DNA of 64,000 bases. It comes from Psychrobacter sp. NG25. GTDB taxonomy: Bacteria; Pseudomonadota; Gammaproteobacteria; Pseudomonadales; Moraxellaceae. The stretch covers positions 1 to 64,000 of the forward strand of contig NZ_JADGMV010000010.1 in the NCBI RefSeq assembly GCF_015234355.1, in the 5' to 3' direction. The position numbers and the translations under genes are program-made. The notes beneath the pieces are model-generated. The model made no database searches. It was not told the origin of the DNA and saw only the letters and a list, made by a program, of their open reading frames with translations. Shown piece after piece: positions 17,190 through 25,736 of the stretch. Each line of letters opens with the position of its first letter. The first letter of the stretch is position 1.

Positions 17190-18650
17190 CTACGAACCTT
17201 CGTCAACACGGACGAGCTTTACGACACCATTAACATCAGTAACGCGGCGATAGCGTGTGTTGCCAGATGTTGATGGTTGAGTAGTAGGCTGCGTTGAGTA
17301 GGTATTAGGCGTCGTTGTTTGCTGTTGAATCAGCTGTCCCATACGATCAGCAGGGGCAGGGTTTAAAGGTCTGCTATTTGAAGGTTGGCCATACTGAGTT
17401 TGATTGGGCGCTGCATTACCAACGATTGCGCGATAGAATTTTTGCCCTGCACGACCATCTGCTGGAAAAATACCTTTGCTCGTCTGATACTGTTGAATAG
17501 CGGTACGGGTATTGTCTCCGATGATGCCATCAACACCACCAATATCATAACCAGCATTTAATAGTGCTTGTTGAATGTCTTTTGCTTGTTGGCGGCTGAT
17601 ACCTGGGTCATCCGTTGGCCAAGCTGTGGCAAAGTCGGTTTTGCTACTGTCTTCGCGGGTGATGAGGTCTGCTAAATGAGCGATCGCCAATGCGTAGTTT
17701 TCTGATGCATTGTATGAATAAAATGTGTCGAAGTTTTTACCAACTAAAAATGCAGGACCTTCAATACCAGCAGGTAATAATAATCCTGCGCTGCTTAAAT
17801 CAGACGGTAGAGAGCCACCATTCGCGAGTGTTAGACCTTGACCACGCCAGTGACTAATAGACTTTTTGTTTTTACGGTCAGACGCTGCCCAATAGCCATC
17901 AGGCAGTTTGACTTCATAACCCCAAGGCTCGCCTGAGCGGTAGCCGCGCTTACTCAAAAAGTTGGCAGTGGAGGCTAGTGCGTCAGGAACATTGTTAACT
18001 AAGTCACGGCGTCCGTCACCATCAAAATCAACGGCCAACTCTAAGAACGTGCTTGGCATAAACTGTGTCTGCCCAAAAGCACCTGCCCAAGAGCCGGTCA
18101 TATCACTCGGTGCAATATCGCCATTTTGGACGATTTTTAGAGCGTTGGCATACTCGCCTTGAAAGTAGCTCTGGCGACGATCAAAGCATGACAGTGTCGC
18201 TAAAGACTCAAATAAGGGCTTCTTACCTAACGTCTGACCAAAGTTTGATTCTACGCCCCAAACGCCAAGTACATGCTCAGCTTTTACGCCATAACGTGAC
18301 TCTATTTGACGTAGTGTATCGCTCCATTGGCGTTTGGCACGGATACCATCTTCTACGCGCTCTTTGTCTACTAGCGCTGAGAGATAATCCCACACGTCTT
18401 TTTGAAATTCAGGCTGATAGTTAAGAGACTGAATCACACTAGGATCAGGCTGAGTAGGACGGTAGTTGTTAAAGGTGAAACTGTCCACGTCGCGGAATTT
18501 GCTAGAGTTTTTTAGACCATCTAAACATTGTTGGAATTCAGCATTGGATAAATTAGGTGCATCTGGTCTGGCAGCTTGGGCAGTGCTAGCAAAACTCAGC
18601 CCAACAGCGATGCTAAGCAGCGATAAAGTAGAAAACGGAGTCAAACGCAT
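17190..18650 (-). CDS. lytic murein transglycosylase, MltB family, with peptidoglycan-binding domain
   Basis: Periplasmic enzyme that cleaves peptidoglycan glycan strands non-hydrolytically. A signal peptide covers residues 1-27 (ending ASTAQAA). The SLT_2/MltB-type catalytic domain covers about 35-340, with catalytic Glu134 in VWGVESNFGQ and an EF-hand-like VDFDGDGRRDL typical of the family. A PG_binding_1 domain follows at about 345-405 (GVDGIIGDNTRTAIQQYQ). A Gln/Thr/Pro-rich tail comes last. I set the start at 18650 (486 residues) because AGGA lies eight bases upstream and the signal peptide then begins properly; the frame is open to 18731. No lipobox, so probably soluble rather than lipid-anchored. 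Confidence 0.9.
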   Translation of the reverse strand: MRLTPFSTLSLLSIAVGLSFASTAQAARPDAPNLSNAEFQQCLDGLKNSSKFRDVDSFTFNNYRPTQPDPSVIQSLNYQPEFQKDVWDYLSALVDKERVEDGIRAKRQWSDTLRQIESRYGVKAEHVLGVWGVESNFGQTLGKKPLFESLATLSCFDRRQSYFQGEYANALKIVQNGDIAPSDMTGSWAGAFGQTQFMPSTFLELAVDFDGDGRRDLVNNVPDALASTANFLSKRGYRSGEPWGYEVKLPDGYWAASDRKNKKSISHWRGQGLTLANGGSLPSDLSSAGLLLPAGIEGPAFLVGKNFDTFYSYNASENYALAIAHLADLITREDSSKTDFATAWPTDDPGISRQQAKDIQQALLNAGYDIGGVDGIIGDNTRTAIQQYQTSKGIFPADGRAGQKFYRAIVGNAAPNQTQYGQPSNSRPLNPAPADRMGQLIQQQTTTPNTYSTQPTTQPSTSGNTRYRRVTDVNGVVKLVRVDEGS

Positions 18651-18893
18651 GAAAATATCCTGTAAATATCGAAACGGTCGTTGAGAAGTAAAACAAAGTA
18701 GATAAAAGCAGTATTGACCTAGAGTAACCAATCTAAACAGTAAAGAAAAGGTATCGAAGGACTAAGATTGTGAATGGTTACTATAAATTGACGGTGGCGC
18801 AAGATTAGAAGAGGGTTTCTGATAAAAATTTTGAGATGAATAAAGTGATAAAGTCAGTACTGCTTCAGTCATTCATACTCTATTCAAACCTAG

Positions 18894-19607
18894 CTAATTC
18901 CCCAAAACCTTATCCAGCTCTTCAATAAAGCTATGAATACGTGCCGCATTTTTACCTAGGTCACTTTTGCCAATTCGTGATTTACTGCGGATATCAACCA
19001 AGCGTTCGCTATCGTTGTCAGTCACACGAATGATGACATCATCTTTAAAGCCAAACCAAGCAGTCGTCTCTGTCGCTTCAACGATGCCTTTATCTGCATC
19101 AGTATTAACAAGCTCCCAACCTAAATTCTCAACGGCTTGTCTGGATGCTTCAACCAATTCAGACTCAGATTGAGAGTAGGTCAATGTCTGTAGATCAGGA
19201 TAGGCCGTGCGTTGTTGTTCAGCCGCTTCTGTACCTGCGTACTCTACTGGATTGGGTGCATCTGCACGTAGTGGCGCAATCGCGACAAACTCAGGTGGAT
19301 TCATTAAATCAGTTGAAATGTCGTGAATCGGTGGTACGTTTTTGGCAGTAGTCATCATGCCGAGTGGAAGAGCGATAGCAATCGTAGAAAATATAACGGC
19401 TATTGCTGCGCTAGCTATGCTAACTGTCTTACGTTTAAATATAACTTGGATTACCAAGAGTACGAGCGCCGCGATACCAACAACCAGGCCAAATTTAAAT
19501 CCTGTAAAGGCAGTGCCTAACTCTACAACCCCAAATCTATAAAGCGGTGCTGGCAGTGCAACCAGCAAAAATGCGATTAAACTTATGATACTGACTAAAA
19601 CTTTCAT
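18894..19607 (-). CDS. DUF1499 family membrane protein
   Basis: A 237-residue protein with three N-terminal hydrophobic segments (about 3-24, 37-57 and 62-88). The DUF1499 domain follows from about residue 95 (DLMNPPEFVAIAPL; later VEATETTAWFGFKDDVIIRV and IRSKSRIGKSDLGKNAARI). The last two blocks are the best-conserved parts of the family. Function unknown; a membrane-anchored domain facing either side is possible. GGAGCG lies 7 bases upstream of the ATG. The tpm gene lies upstream on the same strand, 50 bases away, and the two may be co-transcribed. Confidence 0.86.
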   Translation of the reverse strand: MKVLVSIISLIAFLLVALPAPLYRFGVVELGTAFTGFKFGLVVGIAALVLLVIQVIFKRKTVSIASAAIAVIFSTIAIALPLGMMTTAKNVPPIHDISTDLMNPPEFVAIAPLRADAPNPVEYAGTEAAEQQRTAYPDLQTLTYSQSESELVEASRQAVENLGWELVNTDADKGIVEATETTAWFGFKDDVIIRVTDNDSERLVDIRSKSRIGKSDLGKNAARIHSFIEELDKVLGN

Positions 19608-19657
19608 GAGAACGCTCCGTTATTTTTAATAGCTGCTCAATCGCTGTGCTTAGCATT

Positions 19658-20332
19658 TTATTTGTTATTTAACAGCCAGACATGCTCTTTCACCGTTAAA
19701 TCAGGTGTCGATCCTATAGAAGTAGGTTCGCCAGTCAGTTCGGTGATTTGATAATGCTGGCCATAATACTGTTGTACTTGTTCATCGTTAATTGAGAAGG
19801 GCGGCCCGTTTCTTTGACTCTGATCATAATTGAGCGTGATTAATAATTGCGGTGCACATCCTTTACCAGCAGTATCGCTAAGCTGCCGAACTTGCTCGCT
19901 ATACTTCGCACGCATATCGGCTGGCAGGGCAATCAATGCAGCCTTGTCATATACGGCATCGATGTGGCCAATGTCTTTAGCTGTCAGTGCAAAAATATCA
20001 GCAACCCATAAAGTAATGGTTTGTCCCGACAACTGACCTCGATAATATTTGAGAGTAGGGCTATTTGTATACTTATGCACGGTGGGCACGATATTTTGTT
20101 CAGCAAAGAATTCTTGTACGGCTGTTTCTACTAATTCAACACCCACCACATCATAGCCTTGCGCTGCTAGCCATACCATATCTATCGACTTGCCGCATAA
20201 AGGTACAAAAATACAACCGCCTGCTGGTACGTTTAAATGGCTCATGTATTTTACTAATAATGGATTCACTGCAGACTGATTAAAACCGATGCGTTTTTCT
20301 TGCCAGCGTGTTTGCCAAAATTCATGGTTCAT
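19658..20332 (-). CDS. tpm: thiopurine S-methyltransferase
   Basis: SAM-dependent methyltransferase of the TPMT family. In bacteria it is linked to methylation of thiopurines and of selenium or tellurium oxyanions (family knowledge). The 224-residue length is typical. Diagnostic stretches are FWQTRWQEKRIGFNQ at the N-terminus, FVPLCGKSIDMVWLAAQGYDVVGVE around 42-66 (SAM binding) and VYDKAALIALPADMRAKY. AGGAAT precedes the ATG. The gene lies between DUF1499 and msrA on the same strand, with the msrA terminator separating it from msrA. Confidence 0.92.
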   Translation of the reverse strand: MNHEFWQTRWQEKRIGFNQSAVNPLLVKYMSHLNVPAGGCIFVPLCGKSIDMVWLAAQGYDVVGVELVETAVQEFFAEQNIVPTVHKYTNSPTLKYYRGQLSGQTITLWVADIFALTAKDIGHIDAVYDKAALIALPADMRAKYSEQVRQLSDTAGKGCAPQLLITLNYDQSQRNGPPFSINDEQVQQYYGQHYQITELTGEPTSIGSTPDLTVKEHVWLLNNK

Positions 20333-20395
20333 ATGGTTATTCCTAAGATATCACTGTCATATATCATTGGTCACTATCATACCGCTAAATGCAAT

Positions 20396-20425
20396 AAAAA
20401 AGCCAAGCGTATAAACCCTTGGCTT
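20396..20425 (-). terminator. rho-independent terminator of msrA
   Basis: On the minus strand, AGCCAAG pairs with CTTGGCT around a 10-base loop, followed by TTTTTATT. It lies about 30 bases past the msrA stop. Confidence 0.8.
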
Positions 20426-20453
20426 CTAAAGTAAATAGGACGACTTTCAGTGT

Positions 20454-20975
20454 TTAACTCACCATATACTGGCTGAATTCTTTACGTAATTTCGCAAGCT
20501 TTGGCGGAATTGCAAAGTTGCAATAGCCTTGTCCTGGGTTTCTATTAAAGAAGTCCTGATGTGCCTCTTCAGCTTTATAGAAATCAACGGCAGGATGTAC
20601 TTCTGTGACCACGCTGACGCCCATATCGCGCAATTTATTAATGGTACGATCGACGGTTGGTTTTTGATCTGCGTCAGTGTAAAACACCACACTGCGGTAT
20701 TGGCTACCGACATCATTACCTTGACGATCCATCGTAGTGGGATCATGAGTCGCAAAGAAAGCATCTAAGATGACCTCTAATGGCACGATAGTGTCATCAA
20801 ACTCGACCTTAATCACTTCAACGTGTCCTGTGGTGCCGCTACAAACATCTTCGTAATTTGCAGATACGGCATCACCGCCCATATAGCCTGATACGACAGA
20901 TTGCACGCCTTTCACTGATAAAAATACGGATTCGGTGCACCAAAAGCAACCGCCGCCTAATATGATGGTTTGCAT
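20454..20975 (-). CDS. msrA: peptide methionine-S-sulfoxide reductase MsrA
   Basis: Reduces methionine (S)-sulfoxide in proteins and repairs oxidative damage. The active-site motif GGCFWCTE is at residues 8-15, with catalytic Cys10. GYMGGD and YEDVCSGTTGHVEVI follow as in the family, then HDPTTMDRQGNDVGSQYRS. The 173-residue length suits a single-domain MsrA without a fused MsrB. Monocistronic, with its own terminator. The upstream spacer to the divergent cmoA contains a diverged repeat copy. Confidence 0.95.
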   Translation of the reverse strand: MQTIILGGGCFWCTESVFLSVKGVQSVVSGYMGGDAVSANYEDVCSGTTGHVEVIKVEFDDTIVPLEVILDAFFATHDPTTMDRQGNDVGSQYRSVVFYTDADQKPTVDRTINKLRDMGVSVVTEVHPAVDFYKAEEAHQDFFNRNPGQGYCNFAIPPKLAKLRKEFSQYMVS

Positions 20976-21144
20976 AGTTTTTCCTATTATTATAGATATG
21001 AGTTAAGTGCTGTATTTGGTTGTGATGATTTCATTTTTCAATGTTTCTTTTTAATGTCTCACAGCCTTTAGCGCTACTTAATCAGCTTAGCAGGCGAGCC
21101 AAACGCGATAAGTAACAAACAGTAATGTTATAATGGGTTTTTGC

Positions 21145-21251
21145 TATAGGACATTCACCATAAACAAGTGACAGCGTTAACCTCGCATGCAATATTGCCG
21201 ATACATCTGCACTCGGTTGCTTTGTACCTTTGTTAAATTGAATGAGCTATA
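21145..21251 (-). repeat. MITE-like repeat, copy 5 (inverted, diverged)
   Basis: The reverse complement of the repeat consensus aligns along 107 bases. ACAGCGTTAACCTCGC is nearly identical, and ACTCGGTTG and AAATTGAATG match the other half. The ends are decayed (TATAGGACATTC, GAGCTATA). It lies in the msrA-cmoA divergent spacer and is older than copies 1-3. Confidence 0.82.
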
Positions 21252-21337
21252 CGTTGCTTTGTCTCGCTTCATAATGACGAGCAACATCGCCAAATATTTC
21301 CTAATGTAAGTTCTATTATCCAAAAACGAGTCGCATC

Positions 21338-22111
21338 ATGAGCCAATCCCAGCCTACTATCAAACATGACACCCTATTTACCACACCGCTGGATAAAGCG
21401 GCGCGCTTTTCTTTTGATGAGCAGGTGGTGGCTTGTTTCCCCGATATGATACGTCGCAGTGTGCCCGGTTATGGTCAGGTGCTCGCGATGCTACCTATCT
21501 TTGCCCGTCGACATTGTAAGTATCGTCAGCAAAGCGAGAATGGACAACGCGTCAGCCGTATTTATGATTTAGGTTGCTCACTGGGTGCTGCGAGCATGAC
21601 ATTGGCAGGTGAGTTCGAGCCACAAGATTTACAGATTAAGGCGATTGATATCTCACCGGCGATGACGACAGAGGCGACCACGTTACTGAATGAGAACTAT
21701 CCTGAGCACGATATCGAAGTGATTACTGCAGACATTCGTGACGTGACGCTTGAGCCATGCGATATGGTGATTTTGAATTTAACGCTACAGTTTTTGCCAG
21801 CTGCCGATAGAGTGGCAGTATTAGAGAAGATTTATGCGGCATTAAGTGAAGGCGGCATATTGGTACTGACTGAAAAGACCCATGCATTTGATGAGCAGTA
21901 TGATGCGTGGTTAGTTGAGCGTTATTACGACTTTAAGCGCGCCAACGGTTATACCGAAATGGAAATTAGCGGCAAGCGCAATGCGTTAGAGAACGTCCTT
22001 ATCACCGATACTTTGGATGAGCATCATGCACGGTTAAGCGATGTTGGTTTTAAGCGTCATCTGACATGGTTTCAGTTTTTGAACTTTGTGTCTATTGTGG
22101 CGTTTAAATAG
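21338..22111 (+). CDS. cmoA: carboxy-S-adenosyl-L-methionine synthase CmoA
   Basis: Makes carboxy-SAM from SAM and prephenate, the donor for cmo5U34 formation in tRNA wobble positions. The 257-residue protein has the family opening [20 protein letters not shown] and the core [15 protein letters not shown]. The SAM-binding motif [16 protein letters not shown] lies around residue 75, followed by [13 protein letters not shown]. Its usual partner cmoB lies downstream on the same strand, but an unrelated AT-rich gene separates them. Confidence 0.95.
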   Translation: MSQSQPTIKHDTLFTTPLDKAARFSFDEQVVACFPDMIRRSVPGYGQVLAMLPIFARRHCKYRQQSENGQRVSRIYDLGCSLGAASMTLAGEFEPQDLQIKAIDISPAMTTEATTLLNENYPEHDIEVITADIRDVTLEPCDMVILNLTLQFLPAADRVAVLEKIYAALSEGGILVLTEKTHAFDEQYDAWLVERYYDFKRANGYTEMEISGKRNALENVLITDTLDEHHARLSDVGFKRHLTWFQFLNFVSIVAFK

Positions 22112-22142
22112 GATTTATTTTGAGAGCTAACAAGGTACCAAT

Positions 22143-22694
22143 ATGATTCCATCTATAGCTGAACAAAATATTCATCAAGTATTAACACAAAAAATGAGCA
22201 TACAATCATTTGAGCAATGGTTGTATGAAGATGGTGTATTAGAGTCTAGCAACCCTGATTTGTATCTTGAACTAATTTCATTTGATTATAGTTCTGAAAA
22301 TAGTTTTTATGATAGTTTTGCGAAATACGTCCATTTTTATAAATTTGAAGCTGACCGAATAACAGAATATCTACACTCAATTATCAATAAAGATGAAAGT
22401 TGTGGTAATGCGATTTGGGTGATGTACGAGTTATATTGTGACGGTTATGGGTTTCTCGGCAAGCTAGGAATTATATACGGGCTCTGCCTAGTAGACTACG
22501 AAACTTCGGAATCAAACCATAATATAGATAATATCTTAGATAAGTTGTATCCCGAGATTATTGATGATGCTAAAAATGTCTTAAATTGGTTAGAAGAGGG
22601 TAAAATTGTTTTCAAGAGTCAGGACAATGGCTATGGGGTTTTTGAATATGAAGACCTTCGTAGTGAAACGGAAATTTTGCAAGGAAATGCGTAG
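22143..22694 (+). CDS. AT-rich orphan gene between cmoA and cmoB, unknown function
   Basis: A 183-residue acidic soluble protein with markedly lower GC than cmoA and cmoB on either side. The N-terminal half contains SFEQWLYEDGVLESSNPDLY followed by LELISFDYSS. This FEQWLY and xLYLELIxFxY pattern recalls small immunity-like proteins in polymorphic-toxin loci, but I cannot name a family. The C-terminal half is helical (CGNAIWVMYELYCDGYGFLG, DAKNVLNWLEEGKIVFK). AAGG lies eight bases before the ATG and the gap from cmoA is only 31 bases, so it probably rides on the cmoA transcript. No toxin gene is adjacent. Function is open. Confidence 0.7.
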   Translation: MIPSIAEQNIHQVLTQKMSIQSFEQWLYEDGVLESSNPDLYLELISFDYSSENSFYDSFAKYVHFYKFEADRITEYLHSIINKDESCGNAIWVMYELYCDGYGFLGKLGIIYGLCLVDYETSESNHNIDNILDKLYPEIIDDAKNVLNWLEEGKIVFKSQDNGYGVFEYEDLRSETEILQGNA

Positions 22695-22795
22695 TTCACG
22701 ACTTTCAAAAAACTTATATATCTAGACTCATCCTCTTCTTTCAACCCTTTTAATTTTATTCATTTAAATAACAATCAACACGGTAACCTGCTTTT

Positions 22796-23872
22796 ATGCT
22801 CAACGACACTATCATCAATGCTGAACGCGAATTGTATTTAACCTTGCTAGAGCTGGCACAGCAGCAGCCGATCGCTTATGAGTGGCTTAAGCAATTACCA
22901 ACATGGCTAAATGCTATCAAAGACAAAGCCAATTATGCGCACGCGCCTGCTTACCAAGCGTCAGTCGCTCGTTTGCCAACATTAACTGTCAATAATGTCG
23001 ATCTAAACAGTGACACATTGACGATTGACGCGAGTCTTAATGAGTCTGAGCGTAAACAAGCAATGGCACTGTTAAAGCAGCTGATGCCATGGCGTAAAGG
23101 GCCATTTCAGATTGGCGGTCAAATCGGCAGTCAGATCGGTAATGATGAGTCAGGTATTAAGATTGATACTGAGTGGCACAGTGACTGGAAGTGGCAGCGA
23201 GTTGCGCCTCATTTGGGTGAGTTAAAAGGTCGCCGAGTATTAGATGTGGGTGGTGGCTCTGGTTATCACGGTTGGCGTATGGCAGGGGCAGGGGCGGATA
23301 CGGTCATTATCATTGATCCGTCATGCTTATTTTATCATCAGTTTATGGCGATTCGTCATTTCGTTGGTGCGTCAGATGCTCATACTTATGCTCATGCTAA
23401 GGACAGGGGCCGCTACCGTACACATTACATCCCCGTACCGCTAGAAGCGCTACCTGCGCACAGTCAGTTGTTTGATACCGTATTTAGCATGGGTGTGCTT
23501 TATCATCGCCAGTCACCTTTTGAGCATTTACAGCAGCTCAGAGGACAGTTGGTCAAAGGCGGTGAGTTGGTGCTTGAGACATTGGTCATCGAAGGTGATG
23601 CCAATACCGTACTCGTACCGCATGACCGTTATGCGCAAATGAATAACGTGTACTTCTTACCGTCAGTGGCAGCATTAGTTGGCTGGTTAGAAAAAGCGGG
23701 ATTCTCAGACGTACGCTGCGTCGATGTGGCAGTGACTTCAACAGAAGAGCAGCGCAAAACAGAATGGATGACTTATCATTCGTTAGCAGACTTCTTGGAT
23801 CCTAATGACTCGACCAAAACCATGGAAGGATATTCTGCCCCGATGCGCGCGACATTAATTGCCAAAAGATAG
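22796..23872 (+). CDS. cmoB: tRNA U34 carboxymethyltransferase CmoB
   Basis: Transfers the carboxymethyl group of carboxy-SAM to 5-hydroxyuridine-34 of tRNAs, the final step of cmo5U synthesis. Of 358 residues, the central block MPWRKGPFQIGG leads into TEWHSDWKWQRVAPHLGELK and the SAM-binding loop VLDVGGGSGYHGWRMAGAGA near residue 148. VFSMGVLYHRQSPFEHL and the C-terminal EGYSAPMRATLIAKR also match the family. A Gly/Gln/Ile repeat (QIGGQIGSQIGNDESG, about 103-118) extends one loop. Its ribosome binding site is weak. The partner cmoA lies 684 bases upstream across the orphan gene. Confidence 0.95.
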   Translation: MLNDTIINAERELYLTLLELAQQQPIAYEWLKQLPTWLNAIKDKANYAHAPAYQASVARLPTLTVNNVDLNSDTLTIDASLNESERKQAMALLKQLMPWRKGPFQIGGQIGSQIGNDESGIKIDTEWHSDWKWQRVAPHLGELKGRRVLDVGGGSGYHGWRMAGAGADTVIIIDPSCLFYHQFMAIRHFVGASDAHTYAHAKDRGRYRTHYIPVPLEALPAHSQLFDTVFSMGVLYHRQSPFEHLQQLRGQLVKGGELVLETLVIEGDANTVLVPHDRYAQMNNVYFLPSVAALVGWLEKAGFSDVRCVDVAVTSTEEQRKTEWMTYHSLADFLDPNDSTKTMEGYSAPMRATLIAKR

Positions 23873-23949
23873 TTTTTTAGGGTAGCAGGGCCACCGTCAG
23901 TCAATATAAATAGTCGCTATAACAGACCCTAACACAAGGATGAGAGATT

Positions 23950-25062
23950 ATGAAAACAGTAATGGCTTTGATGACGATTGGTTTGTTTTCACTACCCGCT
24001 GTGGCATCAGATGCTTATGGCGATCCATTTGAAGGCTGGGGCTTTGTTAAAGATGATTGGCAAGTGGTTTGCGATAATACCTTAACTTGCCGCGCTGCGG
24101 GTTATGCAGATGATGACCAGTGGGACAGACCTATCTCTATTTTATTAACTGCGATACCAAAAGAGGCTTTGCCTACAGGACTGGTTCAGTTTTTACCAGA
24201 GGTCTCAGAAAAAAGCCAAAATAACGTTGCGCTGTGGCTGAATGGTAAAAACTATGGCCGCCTGCAACCAAGTTCGGATGGCGGTCTATATGATTTAACA
24301 GCTAAGCAAACTAATAGCTTGATCAACAGTGCTCGCCTGAATACTAAAATAGAGATAAAAGCGGGTGACGAAAGTTGGACGGTCAGTGATAAAGGCATGG
24401 GCGCTGTGCTGCTGAAGCTGGATGAGGTACAAGGAAGAGTGGGCACGCCAATAGCATTGGTGAGTAAAAATGCGCCCAGGTCTCAGGCACCTAAAGCTGA
24501 TAAGCCAAAACCTGTGATTAAAAAAGCATTCGCTTATTCAGACAAAGACAATAAACAGTTAAATGCTTCAAGGTTAGCTTATTTTCAAAAGAATATTAGT
24601 CAGTGGGTAGGTGTTGGCTCTGAGAAGTTAATAGGCTCACAAGATGTGATGGAGGAGTGTGAGCTTATTGATCCTAATAGTGACGCGGCCATTAACTTTG
24701 CCAAATACGATGCTGAGTTATCTAATTGGGATTTTACTCCTATTGATGCCAATCATACGCTTGCCAGTCACGTGTGCTGGCGCGGCGCTTACAATGCAGG
24801 CTATGGTTATTGGCTCATAGATCACAAACGTCCTCACCATCCCCGACTGATTACGACAGCAGGTAATAATTATTTTGAAGGTGAAATATCTGCCACTCAC
24901 AAAGACCGAGGCATTGGTGATTGCTGGAGTTCTGAATCTTGGTCTTGGGATGGTAAAAAGTTTGTAAGGTCTGGACAGTTCACCACAGGAATGTGTCGAG
25001 GCTTTGCGGGTGGTGCATGGGATTTACCAAGCTACGTCAGTGAAGTCATAGAAAGTGATTAA
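23950..25062 (+). CDS. DUF1176 family exported protein
   Basis: Predicted periplasmic protein of 370 residues with a signal peptide (residues 1-19, LPAVAS). The DUF1176 domain is recognisable by WQVVCDNTLTCRAAGYADDD near 37-56, by WLNGKNYG, and by a C-terminal half with GDCWSSESWSWDGKKFV and TTGMCRGFAGG. Cysteine pairs suggest disulfides. Function is unestablished for the family. AAGGATGA lies ahead of the ATG. It converges with the DUF2788 gene with only six bases between stops, and I see no terminator in that gap. Confidence 0.85.
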   Translation: MKTVMALMTIGLFSLPAVASDAYGDPFEGWGFVKDDWQVVCDNTLTCRAAGYADDDQWDRPISILLTAIPKEALPTGLVQFLPEVSEKSQNNVALWLNGKNYGRLQPSSDGGLYDLTAKQTNSLINSARLNTKIEIKAGDESWTVSDKGMGAVLLKLDEVQGRVGTPIALVSKNAPRSQAPKADKPKPVIKKAFAYSDKDNKQLNASRLAYFQKNISQWVGVGSEKLIGSQDVMEECELIDPNSDAAINFAKYDAELSNWDFTPIDANHTLASHVCWRGAYNAGYGYWLIDHKRPHHPRLITTAGNNYFEGEISATHKDRGIGDCWSSESWSWDGKKFVRSGQFTTGMCRGFAGGAWDLPSYVSEVIESD

Positions 25063-25068
25063 CGTTGA

Positions 25069-25287
25069 TTAGATTAACCACTTTTTAAAGGCAACTTCCA
25101 TTAGTATCTTAAGGATAAAGCCAATCGAACCTGCGCCCAATGCTAAAAATATCCAGAATGTACCAGCGCGTCCAGCTTCAGACGTTTTAGAGATATCCCA
25201 CATAATAAAAAACAAGAAAGCGATGAATATCGGCAATAATACGTACAGTCCCCAACTGGTGACGGTACTGGCAGCAATAGCAAACAT
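25069..25287 (-). CDS. DUF2788 family small membrane protein
   Basis: A 72-residue protein with two hydrophobic segments (about 12-30 and 43-66) joined by the polar loop DISKTSEAGRAGTF, which matches DUF2788. The second helix is glycine-rich (FLALGAGSIGFILKI). Likely an inner-membrane protein; function unknown. It is monocistronic and converges on the DUF1176 gene. Confidence 0.8.
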   Translation of the reverse strand: MFAIAASTVTSWGLYVLLPIFIAFLFFIMWDISKTSEAGRAGTFWIFLALGAGSIGFILKILMEVAFKKWLI

Positions 25288-25736
25288 GGCATGATCCTAT
25301 AAGAAAATAGTAACGCGTCTTCTATATCTGAGAAGAGTCGTACAAACCATTATTATAACGTGGAAGCAGGCAGGTATAAACGACTGCCCAGTATCGAGCA
25401 ACAGTAACGCTACAATCAATAGGGCTAATGTCTATTGAATAGCTGCTTTAAGTAGCCACTTTTATCATGAGTTATAGGCAGTAAGTACGTAAAATAAGCC
25501 TTCCATCTATCTCAACTATTAGAGTTGACTGTCTTAACCGTAAGATTTTAGTACTAATTTCGGCGCAAATGGTGCAATAAAGCGTAAAGATTGTTATATT
25601 TACAGGTTACTTATCTTTTTGTATTATTTTATCCCCTGCAATGTCGGTCGCTATTATAATAAGCAGTTATCGGCTGCTTGCACTCGTCACATTTTCACAT
25701 CGTTTTTGTTGTTTATTTAATTGAGTTCAAATCCCT
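25288..25736. other. intergenic region between DUF2788 and argS
   Basis: 449 bases with no convincing gene, repeat copy or hairpin. It contains the divergent promoters of the DUF2788 and argS genes, which I cannot place. Confidence 0.5.
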
